From: Pantoea sp. BAV 3049
Lineage (GTDB): Bacteria > Pseudomonadota > Gammaproteobacteria > Enterobacterales > Enterobacteriaceae
Assembly: GCF_009765445.1 (NCBI RefSeq)
Contig: NZ_WHOY01000031.1
Span: forward strand, 1,056,959 to 1,120,958
Direction of reading: 5' to 3'
DNA length: 64,000 nucleotides
Under the pieces are notes generated by a model. It ran no database searches, was not told the origin of the DNA, and saw only the letters and a program-made list of their open reading frames with translations. The position numbers and the translations under genes are program-made. Positions 26,681 to 35,451 of this stretch are shown one piece after another. Within the stretch, counting starts at the first letter, position 1, and the number at the start of each line of letters is the position of its first letter.

Positions 26681-26707
26681 CTTGATTCTCCCCGGTGTGA
26701 CCGCGTA

Positions 26708-27709
26708 TCAACGCAGCCAGGATTTGAGTGAAGCCACCATCGCGCTGCTGGAAATGCCGTAGCGGTCATGCAGCGTTGGCAGCGCACCTGCATCAAGGTA
26801 GCTGTCAGGCAGGGCGATTTGTTTGAACGGGGTGATGACCTGTGTGCGCATCAGCGTGGTGGCGACGGCTTCACCCAGCCCACCGATGGTGCTGTGGTTT
26901 TCCACCACCACCACCAAGCGTCCCGGACGACTGCACTGCGCGATAATCGTCGCTTCATCCAGCGGTTTGATGGTCGGCACATGCAGCACCGCCACGCTGA
27001 CGTTGTCCTCCGCCAGCGCTTTAGCCGTCTCCAGCGAGCGCATGGTCATAATGCCGGAGGAGATCAGCAGGACGTCGTTACCGTCACACAGCATTTTTGC
27101 CTTGCCCAGCTCGAACTGATAATCGTATTCATCCAGCACCAGCGGTACTTTGCCACGCAGCAAACGCATATAGACCGGCCCCTGGTGGGCAGCAACGGCG
27201 GCCACTGCCTGTTCGGTATCCAGCGCATCACACGGGTCGATAATGGTCATTCCCGGGATCCCACGCATCAGCGCAATGTCCTCGGTTGCCTGATGGCTCG
27301 GACCATAGCCGGTGGTCAGACCCGGCAGCGCAGCGGCAATTTTCACGTTCAGGTGCTCTTCAGCTATCACCTGATGAATAAAGTCATAGGCGCGACGAGT
27401 AGCGAATACGGCATATGTCGTGGCGAAAGGGATGAAACCTTCTTTCGCCATACCACCTGCCGCCCCCATCAGCAACTGCTCGGCCATCCCCATCTGGAAA
27501 TGCCGCTCCGGATAAGCATCAGCAAAAATATGCAGATCGGTATATTTCGACAGATCGGCGGTCATGCCGACAATTTCCTGCCTTTTCGCTGCTTCTTTTA
27601 CCAGAGCATGACCGAAAGGCGCGGTTACAGTGCGCTGTCCTTCAGAAGCAATAGACGCAATCATCGCCGAGGTGGTCAGGCGCGGTTTTTGTTGGGTAGT
27701 TGTTCTCAT
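26708..27709 (-). CDS. Transketolase, C-terminal subunit
   Basis: This is the second half of a transketolase made as two proteins: the pyrimidine-binding and C-terminal domains, 333 residues. RHFQMGMAEQLLMGAAGGMA carries the conserved Glu that activates thiamine diphosphate. GLTTGYGPSHQATEDIALMRGIPGMTI is typical of the family. The start ATG overlaps the upstream stop as ATGA, so both halves are translated together. Split transketolases in accessory operons act on unusual sugar phosphates, as in apulose-4-phosphate transketolase; the substrate here is not known. Confidence 0.9.
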   Translation of the reverse strand: MRTTTQQKPRLTTSAMIASIASEGQRTVTAPFGHALVKEAAKRQEIVGMTADLSKYTDLHIFADAYPERHFQMGMAEQLLMGAAGGMAKEGFIPFATTYAVFATRRAYDFIHQVIAEEHLNVKIAAALPGLTTGYGPSHQATEDIALMRGIPGMTIIDPCDALDTEQAVAAVAAHQGPVYMRLLRGKVPLVLDEYDYQFELGKAKMLCDGNDVLLISSGIMTMRSLETAKALAEDNVSVAVLHVPTIKPLDEATIIAQCSRPGRLVVVVENHSTIGGLGEAVATTLMRTQVITPFKQIALPDSYLDAGALPTLHDRYGISSSAMVASLKSWLR

Positions 27710-28569
27710 GCTTTGGCTCCCTGGTCGAGGATGGCAATCGCCTGCTGCCACTCTTCGGCTTCAACACGGATAAAATGGTTTTTCTCACGGCTTTCAAGGA
27801 ACGGCACGCCTTTGCCCATCAGCGTATCCAGCAGGATCACACGCGGCACAGGCTCAGCGTGATGACGGGCCCGATCGAAAGCCTGCTTCACGGCGGCGAT
27901 GTCATTGCCATTCACCCGCTGAACGTACCACCCAAAGGCCTGCCATTTATCCTGCAGCGGTTCAAAGCCAAGGATTTTCTGCGACGGGCCGTCGGCCTGC
28001 TGCTGGTTAATATCGACCATCACGATCAGATTGCTGAGCTGGTGATGGGCGGCAGACATCGCGGCTTCCCAGGTTGCCCCTTCGTCCAGTTCGCCATCAG
28101 ACATGGAGTTGTAAACAAACGCCGGGTTCTTTTTCTGCCGCAGCCCCAGAGCCATGCCGACGGCGATACTCATTCCCTGTCCCAGCGAGCCGCCTGACAT
28201 CTCCATTCCCGGTGTATAGGTCGCCATACCGGACATTGGCAGGCGGCTGTCATCCGATCCGTAGGTATCCAGCTCTTCTTCCGCAATGATCCCGGCCTCA
28301 ATCAGCGCGGCATACAGCGCAATCGCGTAATGGCCATGCGAAAGCAGAAAGCGGTCACGCCCTTCCCACTCAGGCTCATCGGCCCGGTAGTTCATGGCGT
28401 GGCAGTAAGCCACCGCCAGCGCGTCGGCCAGCCCCAGCGCCTGGCCAATATACCCCTGGCCCTGAACTTCCCCCATACGCAACGCAAAACGGCGAATGCG
28501 GTAAGCATGATGTGCCAGAGAAGCCAGCGAATGAGTGACGGCCAGTTCGGGTTCTGCAAGATTTGTCAT
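27706..28569 (-). CDS. Transketolase, N-terminal subunit
   Basis: This 287-residue half carries the thiamine-diphosphate-binding domain. Visible are FLLSHGHYAIALYAAL, the GSLGQGMSIAVGMALG stretch, and the metal/diphosphate motif GDG-NN in variant form (MSDGELDEGATWEA..IVMVDINQQQADG), with Gly-Glu replacing part of it. Start chosen at MTNLAEPEL (AGGA upstream); an ATG 20 codons earlier is possible. It is the first gene of the operon with the C-terminal half, the dehydrogenase and the broken transporter, divergent from a LysR-type gene that probably controls it. Confidence 0.9.
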   Translation of the reverse strand: MTNLAEPELAVTHSLASLAHHAYRIRRFALRMGEVQGQGYIGQALGLADALAVAYCHAMNYRADEPEWEGRDRFLLSHGHYAIALYAALIEAGIIAEEELDTYGSDDSRLPMSGMATYTPGMEMSGGSLGQGMSIAVGMALGLRQKKNPAFVYNSMSDGELDEGATWEAAMSAAHHQLSNLIVMVDINQQQADGPSQKILGFEPLQDKWQAFGWYVQRVNGNDIAAVKQAFDRARHHAEPVPRVILLDTLMGKGVPFLESREKNHFIRVEAEEWQQAIAILDQGAKA

Positions 28570-28786
28570 AATCGGGTTCCTGATGTTAGCGGCAGACAAC
28601 GACGCGCGGGCGGGGCTGTTAAGTTGCATCGCGCAATGTTAATAAAGTGATATTATTCACGCATACAGTTCATCTGTTACCGGCTTCAGCGCTGCGCCTG
28701 TGCGTCTGACCAGGTGAAAGATTACTGAGCCACAGCCCGCTGCGACAAAAGCATATTTTGCATCACCAGATGAATGGTATTCACCA

Positions 28787-29683
28787 ATGAACCTGATATC
28801 CAAAGCCCCATTACCCTTCTTACGCGCCTTCGAAGCCGCCGGGCGTACCGGTTCTTTTGCCGCCGCCGCACAAGAACTGGATCTCTCTCCCAGCGCCATC
28901 AGCCACGCCATCCGCAAGCTGGAAGAGACGCTGTCGCTGCGGCTGTTTCAGCGCACCACCCGCGAGATCCAGCTCACCCATGACGGTGCGATACTGCTGG
29001 AGCATATCCAGCGGGCTTTTGACGAAATCCAGCTGGGCTTCTCATTAATCAGTGCGGAAGAATCCCGTCCGCTGCGCCTTCACACCGCGCCCAGCTTTGC
29101 CAACCAGTGGCTGCTGCCACGCCTGTCGGCCTTTGTTAAAGCCTGCCCGCACATTGACTTACGGCTGTCGGCCAGCACGGAATACGCGCGTTTTGAGCAG
29201 GATGATTTCGATCTGGATATTGTTTACGGTGAGCCGCGCCCCTCTCCTTATGAAAAAATCCCGCTGGCGGTGGAGGAGCTGACGCCGTTATGCAGTCCGG
29301 AGATTGCAGAGCAGATCCGGGTGCCGGAGGATCTTTATAATCAGACGCTTATCCAGTGTGACGTACAGCTGTATCAGTGGAAGGGCTGGTTTGAAGCCAA
29401 TGATTTGCTGCCGCCGCGACAATATGGCCTGCGCTTCGATCGCAGCTTTATGGCGATTACCGCAGCGGTGGATGGTCTGGGTGTGGTACTGGAATCCAAG
29501 CTGCTGGCTGAGCGCGAGCTGCAGCGTGGCACGCTGGTCTGCCCGCTGGTCGACAGTACCCGGGAGATTCACTACATCGGGCACTATCTGGTTTACCCCC
29601 GTAATAAGCACCCTCACCCTGCGTTTGAGACTTTCAAAAGCTGGCTGCTGGCCGAACTGGGACTGGGTAAAGGGCAGAATTAG
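28787..29683 (+). CDS. LysR-family transcriptional regulator (GcvA-like)
   Basis: The 298-residue protein has the N-terminal winged helix of LysR regulators (FLRAFEAAGRTGSFAAAAQE, then LSPSAISHAIRKLEETLSLRLFQRTTREIQLT). Its C-terminal periplasmic-binding-like sensor resembles the GcvA branch (LRLHTAPSFANQWLLPRL). It is divergent from the transketolase operon with a 217-bp gap, the usual layout for a LysR regulator and its target. The inducer is unknown. Confidence 0.92.
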   Translation: MNLISKAPLPFLRAFEAAGRTGSFAAAAQELDLSPSAISHAIRKLEETLSLRLFQRTTREIQLTHDGAILLEHIQRAFDEIQLGFSLISAEESRPLRLHTAPSFANQWLLPRLSAFVKACPHIDLRLSASTEYARFEQDDFDLDIVYGEPRPSPYEKIPLAVEELTPLCSPEIAEQIRVPEDLYNQTLIQCDVQLYQWKGWFEANDLLPPRQYGLRFDRSFMAITAAVDGLGVVLESKLLAERELQRGTLVCPLVDSTREIHYIGHYLVYPRNKHPHPAFETFKSWLLAELGLGKGQN

Positions 29684-30080
29684 CGGTGACGAAGATCACG
29701 GTTACCTTCCCAGGTTCAGGCCCATGCCTGAAAAGAGAACGTCGGAAATGTGACCAGATTCACCTCGCCCTGTCTCTGTTGAGAGATGGCTCACAGCGGG
29801 TTTATATTGTGTCATCCCGCCTGCTTAAGCACCCTTTCCCAGGTCAGAAAGAACGTTCGAACTCAGTGAGAAAATGATGCTGAAGCAGAAAAAGAAAAGC
29901 GAGCGGCTGTCGCAGGGGGAATTGGCCTGCTGAAGTGGCTGCGGCCCCGGCAGCAAAAGCAGGCGGTCGATACTGGAACCTGTGCGGCATAACTACGGGC
30001 TGGGGAGCTGAACCAATCCTGATATGTCAGATGAATGTCCAACATTTCAGGACCAGTCCGACCTTCCCGCCCGCCTACCG
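29684..30080. other. Intergenic stretch without a recognised gene
   Basis: About 400 bp between the LysR-type gene and the 3' end of the TraF-like gene. Only short out-of-frame openings occur, without ribosome sites or family resemblance. No clear terminator, repeat or RNA was seen. Confidence 0.5.
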
Positions 30081-31325
30081 TCAGAAGGTAAAGTTCAGCT
30101 GGGCAACGGCACCCCAGGTGTTGTCATCTCCCTTCATACCGGCCAGATCCAGATGCACTTTGCCAAACGGTGACAGGCCAAAACCGGCTGTTGCCACGTT
30201 AGTATCGGTATTTTTCATGTCCGCACGGTAACCCGCACGCAGCTGCAACCAGCTCAACAGACGGTATTCCGCACCCACGCCCGCATACTGGCTTTCGCCC
30301 TGCGTTTTAAAGCGTTTGGTTGGCGTGACGTCCACATCCAGCGCGGCAGTAAAGCGTTCAGTGTGGAACGATACGCCAGGCGTAACGATTGGGCTGATCT
30401 GGTAGGTATCTTTATAACCGCTGATCTCTTTGGTATCGATATCACGGGAGATAAGGTTCTGTGCACTTAAGCCCAACGTCCAGTTATCACCCAGATCGGT
30501 GGCTGCACCAGCATCGATGTTGAAACCGCTGTCGCTGTTTTTATAGCGCCCTTTAGTGAAATCTGATTTGTCGTAGTTATAAACCGATGCGCTGTAGTTA
30601 TACAGGTAGGCTTTCTGCAGCTTTGGTGTCACGCCGAAGGACACGGGATGGCCGGCAATATTAAATTCATGCGCGATAGCGATACCGTAGTCATAGACAA
30701 TAGCACCCCGCCCCAGTCCCGCTGAGGTCAGCTTATTCTGGTCGCCAGGTAAAGGGAACCTGGTGCCATCCGCCACGCCCTGCAGATAATCGATATCACT
30801 CTGGGTCACGTCCGCCGTGACGTGCGCCGTGCCATAGGCTTTAGTCACGAAGGCAAAGGGCAGAACTGCGTTCGGGACCGTGACGGCAAAAGCTGCGCCC
30901 GCCGTCCCGGAAGCCTGATTGCCTTTGATGTTGCGCAACTGACCAGCCAGATCGCCCGCCGCAGCCTGAATTTTTGGATAATCAGCAAAGTTAAATGATG
31001 AACTGTTGGCAATGTCCTGATAGCGATCCACGCTGTCGGTGAGATCATCGACCTTATCAATCAGTTTATTTTTATCCGTCATCTGCACCCCGACTGCAGG
31101 CAAAATAATACTGACATCGTCATCAGGTTGAGCTTTCGTCATCAGCGCCGGGTTAGCCAGCACCGCCGTGCCGTAGGTTGAAGAGGCAACGCCCGTTCCA
31201 CCCATCGCGTCATTGCGGGCATCATAATAATTGCCAGCGGCCAGCGCGCTGAGCGGAACAAGAAATAAGGCGGGGAACAATACAGGCCGGGAAAACCTGC
31301 TTAACTTGCTGAATTTATATGCCAT
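30081..31325 (-). CDS. TraF-like outer-membrane beta-barrel protein (conjugal transfer TraF family)
   Basis: The 414-residue protein has a signal peptide (FSRPVLFPALFLVPLSALAA) and begins mature near GNYYDARNDAMGGTGVASS. Many alternating beta-strand segments follow, ending in an aromatic residue (QLNFTF), typical of outer-membrane barrels. It fits the family annotated as 'conjugal transfer protein TraF', related in shape to FadL-type barrels (AMGGTGVA near the N-terminus). No other transfer gene is nearby, so the family name should not be read as a conjugation role. It may move hydrophobic compounds, or be a remnant of an accessory block. It is flanked by non-coding DNA on both sides. Confidence 0.8.
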   Translation of the reverse strand: MAYKFSKLSRFSRPVLFPALFLVPLSALAAGNYYDARNDAMGGTGVASSTYGTAVLANPALMTKAQPDDDVSIILPAVGVQMTDKNKLIDKVDDLTDSVDRYQDIANSSSFNFADYPKIQAAAGDLAGQLRNIKGNQASGTAGAAFAVTVPNAVLPFAFVTKAYGTAHVTADVTQSDIDYLQGVADGTRFPLPGDQNKLTSAGLGRGAIVYDYGIAIAHEFNIAGHPVSFGVTPKLQKAYLYNYSASVYNYDKSDFTKGRYKNSDSGFNIDAGAATDLGDNWTLGLSAQNLISRDIDTKEISGYKDTYQISPIVTPGVSFHTERFTAALDVDVTPTKRFKTQGESQYAGVGAEYRLLSWLQLRAGYRADMKNTDTNVATAGFGLSPFGKVHLDLAGMKGDDNTWGAVAQLNFTF

Positions 31326-31801
31326 TTTACCTTAAACCCATCCAGAAAGAGGAGAAAGCGCTTATCAAAAGCGTGCACAATGCATCTGACTGCATAATGA
31401 ACATACAGACGGCAATTCATTGCTGTGAATTAAGGGACAATGCAGGGGCTTTTCTGCTCATTGCTAATTTGTTTATCTGTTATCAGACTAATGTATAAGC
31501 CTGTTATCTCAGTTTTTTCTGTACAGAACTGTCTTAAACCCCCTTATCAAGGTAGTCAGTAACATTTCAGGCTGCAACTAACATTAATAGAGTTTTATTG
31601 AAAATTTATGGCACAACTAACAGAGTGAAAAAAGTTTAATATCACTTCACAATTTACGCTTAACGCAAATACCAGTTATTTTCAGAGCGCATTCAGCCGG
31701 TTAAGCTTGATAGATCTGGTCAAAAGGCGCGATGGGGCGGGATTCGGCGTTTTGCAGCGGGCGTGATAACATAACAATCTGATCTGGCCCAGGGGAAAGT
31801 T
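31326..31801. other. AT-rich intergenic region before zur
   Basis: This 476-bp AT-rich gap must contain promoters for both the TraF-like gene and zur. A small inverted repeat, AATTCA-TTGC-TGTGAATT, lies about 31414-31431. No gene, terminator or known operator was recognised. Confidence 0.45.
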
Positions 31802-32317
31802 ATGAACGTAAGCAGTGCTGAAAAAATCCTGTCGCAGGCTGAGGCGCTCTGTCAGCAGCGCAATGTCCGGCTTACGCCGCAGCGTCTGGAAGTGCTGCGT
31901 CTGATGACCCAGCACCATGGTGCCATTAGCGCCTATGACCTGCTTGACCTGTTGCGGACCACTGAGCCACAGGCAAAACCGCCAACTATTTATCGTGCGC
32001 TGGATTTCCTGCTCGAACAGGGTTTTGTGCATCGTGTCGAGTCAACCAACAGCTATGTGGTCTGCCACCATTTCGAAGAGCCTTCGCACACATCGGCGAT
32101 GTTAATCTGCGATCGCTGTGGTGCCGTGGCGGAAAAGCATGCTGATGGTGTTGAAAAAATCTTAAAATCGCTGGCCCTGTCTTCAGGCTTTGCCCTGACT
32201 AATAGCGTTATCGAAGCGCATGGATTGTGTCGCGAGTGTGTGGAAGTGGAAGCCTGTACACATCAGGATGCGTGCCAGCATGACCATACCGTCAACACGA
32301 AAAAGCGCGGGCGTTAA
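31802..32317 (+). CDS. zur: Zinc uptake regulator Zur (Fur family)
   Basis: Zur represses zinc uptake genes when zinc is plentiful. The 171-residue product (E. coli 171) has the Fur-type winged helix (CQQRNVRLTPQRLEVLRLM; KPPTIYRALDFLLEQGFVHRVES). The structural zinc cysteines are at CDRCG and CRECVEVEAC, with a His/Cys-rich tail (HQDACQHDH). It is followed by convergent yjbJ, the E. coli order. Its start is preceded by a GGGGAAAG stretch. Confidence 0.95.
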   Translation: MNVSSAEKILSQAEALCQQRNVRLTPQRLEVLRLMTQHHGAISAYDLLDLLRTTEPQAKPPTIYRALDFLLEQGFVHRVESTNSYVVCHHFEEPSHTSAMLICDRCGAVAEKHADGVEKILKSLALSSGFALTNSVIEAHGLCRECVEVEACTHQDACQHDHTVNTKKRGR

Positions 32318-32451
32318 ACATAAATAGAGTGACTGATTGACCCTGGAGAGGAATTTTCGGGGGAAATAAGGATTGGAAAGGTAAGTGGCACTTTCCATGT
32401 GCCAGAGTAGGAGCATCGTCCTGAAACACTTACTTCATATCAGAAAACAGG

Positions 32452-32661
32452 TCAGAAGCGGTGGTTATTTTGGCTTTCCCAGTCGCTGACTTCTTTCTCA
32501 GCCTGGTCTTTCGCATAGCCATAACGTTCCTGAATTTTACCAACAAGCTGATCTCGTTTGCCTTCAACGACGGTCATATCGTCATCGGTCAGCTTGCCCC
32601 ATTTTTCTTTCACTTTACCTTTTAACTGCTTCCAGTTACCGCCGGCTTCGTCTTTATTCAT
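32452..32661 (-). CDS. yjbJ: CsbD-family stress protein YjbJ
   Basis: YjbJ is a small, abundant, stress- and stationary-phase-linked cytoplasmic protein with no known molecular role. The 69-residue product has the family core (GNWKQLKGKVKEKWGKLTDDD and GKIQERYGYAKDQAEKEVSDWE). It lies between zur and dinF as in E. coli. The 134-bp convergent gap with zur has a TGGCAC/GTGCCA hairpin (32386-32404) without a T run. Confidence 0.93.
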   Translation of the reverse strand: MNKDEAGGNWKQLKGKVKEKWGKLTDDDMTVVEGKRDQLVGKIQERYGYAKDQAEKEVSDWESQNNHRF

Positions 32662-32902
32662 CTTGTCACTCCTAGACCTTAGGTGCTAACAATTTTAGTG
32701 GCATCGTCTCAGCAAAAGCTACAACAGCAATATAAATCGCTACTTAACAGCTGAACTTACAGATAATTATAGTAGATGATGGAGGTTTTGCCTGTCATGG
32801 CGAATTTCTGGCCCGAAAAAGGGGTAGAAAAGAGATAAGAGATAGCGAAAAGTCAGGGAGATCATGAACTAACGAAGCGGCAAACTTAAGTAACTAAATA
32901 TG

Positions 32903-34225
32903 TCAGTCAGCGAACCAGCTGTTGTTCTGCCAGTGGCGTCGCCAGATAAACCAGAGGGTCACGCCACGCAACAGCAGGAACACCGTCACAGCCAGCCACA
33001 AGCCATGATTGCCCAGCAATGGCACGGTAAACAGCGTCAGCCCGTAACCCAGTGCTGCAATCACCATGCCGTTGCGCATCTCGCTGGCACGAGTGGCGCC
33101 GATGAACATCCCATCCAGCAGATAACACCACACGCCGCAGACGGGCAGAACTATCTGCCAGAACAGGTAAGCGTCCGCCTGCTGCCGCAGTTCAGGCAGT
33201 GAGGTGAGTAACTCAATAATACGGGGCCCGGAAAAGGCATAGAACAGCGAAAACAGCAGCGCAACCACCCCGGCTTGTCGGCACGCTGCGCGCCAAATCG
33301 ACAGTAGCTTGCTGCCATCCCGCGCTCCGTATGCTTCACCCGAGCAGGCTTCCACTGCGTAGGCAAAGCCATCCAGCGCATAGGCAGTAAAGGTCAGGAA
33401 CATCATCAGAATGGCATTCACCGCCACCACCTCAGCGCCAAGGCGTGCGCCAAAGATGGTTAACGAAACAAAGCACAACTGCAGCAGCAGCGAGCGCAGC
33501 ATAATATCGCGGTTCAGACGCAGCAGCCTGGCAATGTTTCCCTGCCACGCCGTTTTCAGCATTGCCAGGGAAATGCCACGCAGCTTCATCACCCGCCAGA
33601 CCATTAACAGCCCGATAATCAGCGTGACATATTCGGCAATGGCGGTGGCCGCAGCGGCACCTTCAACGCCCCACTTCAGACCGAGCACCAGCCACAGGTC
33701 CAGCATGATATTCACCAGGTTGCCGATCACCAGCAGGATCACCGGGGCCCGGGCGTACTGCACGCCAAGCAGCCAGCCCAGCAACACCAGATTTGCCAGC
33801 GTGGCCGGGGCACTCAGCCAGCGAATATTCATAAACAACGCGGCCTGATGTAACACCGCAGGGTCGCCACCGACTATCGACAGCGCAAGATGGTTCAGAG
33901 GGGATTTCAGCAGGATAAAGGCCAGCCCGGCCAGCAGCGCAATCAGCAGGGGCTGCATCAGGGCCCTTGCCAGCGCAGGTTTGTCGCCTGCACCAAAGGC
34001 CTGTGCGGTCAGCCCGGTGGTACTCATGCGCAGAAACAGCAGCAGCATAAACAGAAAGCTGGTGGCGGTGGTCCCCACCGCCACGCCGCCAAGATAGCTG
34101 GGGCTGTCGAGATGACCAATGACGGCGGTATCGACCAGCCCCAACAGCGGAACGCTGACGTTCGACAGGATCATTGGCAGCGCGAGCCGCCAGAGGTGTT
34201 TATCTGAAGAGGTCAGAAATCGCAC
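32903..34225 (-). CDS. dinF: MATE-family efflux protein DinF
   Basis: DinF is an inner-membrane transporter of the MATE family, SOS-induced with lexA and linked to protection from oxidative stress and bile salts. The 440-residue protein has about twelve hydrophobic segments and the family N-terminus (LWRLALPMILSNVSVPLLGLVDTAVIGHL). It starts 12 bp after the lexA stop, so both are made from the LexA-controlled promoter. Confidence 0.94.
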   Translation of the reverse strand: MRFLTSSDKHLWRLALPMILSNVSVPLLGLVDTAVIGHLDSPSYLGGVAVGTTATSFLFMLLLFLRMSTTGLTAQAFGAGDKPALARALMQPLLIALLAGLAFILLKSPLNHLALSIVGGDPAVLHQAALFMNIRWLSAPATLANLVLLGWLLGVQYARAPVILLVIGNLVNIMLDLWLVLGLKWGVEGAAAATAIAEYVTLIIGLLMVWRVMKLRGISLAMLKTAWQGNIARLLRLNRDIMLRSLLLQLCFVSLTIFGARLGAEVVAVNAILMMFLTFTAYALDGFAYAVEACSGEAYGARDGSKLLSIWRAACRQAGVVALLFSLFYAFSGPRIIELLTSLPELRQQADAYLFWQIVLPVCGVWCYLLDGMFIGATRASEMRNGMVIAALGYGLTLFTVPLLGNHGLWLAVTVFLLLRGVTLWFIWRRHWQNNSWFAD

Positions 34226-34237
34226 GATAAATAGGGA

Positions 34238-34846
34238 TTACAACCAGTTACCGTTGCGGATCACACCCACAGCCAGTCCTTCAATTGACAGCGTCTGCTG
34301 ACGAAGATCGACCACAATCGGCTGGAATTCGCTGTTTTCTGGCAGCAGCTGCACCACATTGCCCTGCTTCTTCAGGCGCTTTACTGTCACTTCATCATCA
34401 ATACGTGCCACCACAACCTGGCCATTATGCACGTCCTGGGTTTTATGCACGGCCAGCAGGTCACCATCCATAATGCCGATATCTTTCATCGACATGCCGC
34501 TGACTCGCAGCAGGAAATCCGCACCAGGTTTAAACAGGCCAGGGTCAACCTGATAGTGGCCTTCGATATGCTGCTCGGCCAGCAGCGGCTCACCGGCGGC
34601 GACGCGGCCAATCAGCGGCAGGCCTTCCACTTCTTCTATCATCAGACGGATTCCGCGTGAAGCGCCGGAAACGATCTCAATTACCCCTTTACGCGCCAGT
34701 GCTTTAAGGTGTTCTTCAGCCGCATTGGGGGAACGGAAGCCAAGCTGCGTAGCGATTTCCGCCCGCGTTGGCGGCATGCCGGTCTGGTTAATATGGTCGC
34801 GTATCAGCTCATAAACCTGTTGCTGCCTTGCCGTTAATGCTTTCAT
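34238..34846 (-). CDS. lexA: SOS repressor LexA
   Basis: LexA represses the SOS regulon and cleaves itself when RecA filaments form on damaged DNA. The 202-residue protein (same as E. coli) has the winged helix [27 protein letters not shown], the cleavage site A84-G85 (RVAAGEPLL), and the Ser119/Lys156 dyad ([18 protein letters not shown]). Two LexA boxes precede it, as in E. coli, giving autoregulation. It is co-transcribed with dinF. Confidence 0.98.
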   Translation of the reverse strand: MKALTARQQQVYELIRDHINQTGMPPTRAEIATQLGFRSPNAAEEHLKALARKGVIEIVSGASRGIRLMIEEVEGLPLIGRVAAGEPLLAEQHIEGHYQVDPGLFKPGADFLLRVSGMSMKDIGIMDGDLLAVHKTQDVHNGQVVVARIDDEVTVKRLKKQGNVVQLLPENSEFQPIVVDLRQQTLSIEGLAVGVIRNGNWL

Positions 34847-34854
34847 CCCGCCCC

Positions 34855-34870
34855 CTGGTTGTTTATACAG
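34855..34870. promoter_or_regulatory. LexA box 2 of lexA (proximal)
   Basis: Read on the minus strand: CTGTATAAACAACCAG, matching the second E. coli lexA box (CTGT..CCAG). It lies 8 bp before the start codon. Confidence 0.85.
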
Positions 34871-34874
34871 TCGA

Positions 34875-34890
34875 CTGTGAGTATATACAG
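34875..34890. promoter_or_regulatory. LexA box 1 of lexA (distal)
   Basis: Read on the minus strand: CTGTATATACTCACAG, a perfect CTGT-N8-ACAG site. It is separated by 4 bp from box 2; the two boxes together are the classic tandem operator of lexA. Confidence 0.93.
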
Positions 34891-34954
34891 GTATTTACGC
34901 GATGAAAACCTAAACATGGAGAAAAAACATTGAACCCGTCAGATTGAGCAAACC

Positions 34955-35323
34955 TCAGCTCAGATGCGCAAACAGGAGCGTTATCCAGGTAAATAGCGCC
35001 AGCAAAATAGCCAGCAGCACGGCGGCGGACCCCATATCCTTCGCCCGGCCAGATAAAGGATGAAAATCGCTGCCGATACGATCGACTACCGCTTCAATCG
35101 CGCTGTTGATGATCTCAATGATGATCACCAGCACCACAGAGCCAATCAGCAGCACGCGCGTGATCGCATTCACATCCAGCCAACAGGCCACCACAATCGC
35201 GACAATCACCGCAATCGCTTCCTGGCGGAAGGCCGCTTCGTTGTGCCAGGCGGCACGCAGGCCTTTCCATGAGTAGCCTGCGGCTTTTATGATTCGGGTC
35301 AATCCGGTGACGTTATTTGCCAT
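34955..35323 (-). CDS. dgkA: Diacylglycerol kinase DgkA
   Basis: DgkA is a small three-helix inner-membrane kinase (a trimer) that recycles diacylglycerol to phosphatidic acid. From MANNVTGLTRIIKAAG the protein has 122 residues, as in E. coli. The conserved active-site stretch EIINSAIEAVVDRIG and DMGSAAVLLA are present. An in-frame extension upstream to 35434 would run into the plsB promoter and is rejected. It is divergent from plsB, as in E. coli. Confidence 0.97.
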   Translation of the reverse strand: MANNVTGLTRIIKAAGYSWKGLRAAWHNEAAFRQEAIAVIVAIVVACWLDVNAITRVLLIGSVVLVIIIEIINSAIEAVVDRIGSDFHPLSGRAKDMGSAAVLLAILLALFTWITLLFAHLS

Positions 35324-35451
35324 AATGAGGGAACCCTTTGTGATCTTTAACGTCAATGTGTGAGTGGCGCACATTTTGCAACACCACAGATCTCGCAAGC
35401 GCTTTCTGGTATGCTTGCCGCGCTTTGCTAACAAGAGGCTTCATGTTGTCT

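Noticed and set aside
26768..27862. Long antisense open frame over the transketolase genes
   Set aside because: It is a shadow in a GC-rich region: no ribosome site, histidine/glutamine-rich composition, no family resemblance.
30081..31325. Integrated conjugative plasmid or element, from the TraF-like gene
   Set aside because: A single TraF-family barrel protein without any other transfer, relaxase or replication gene. The family name alone is not evidence.
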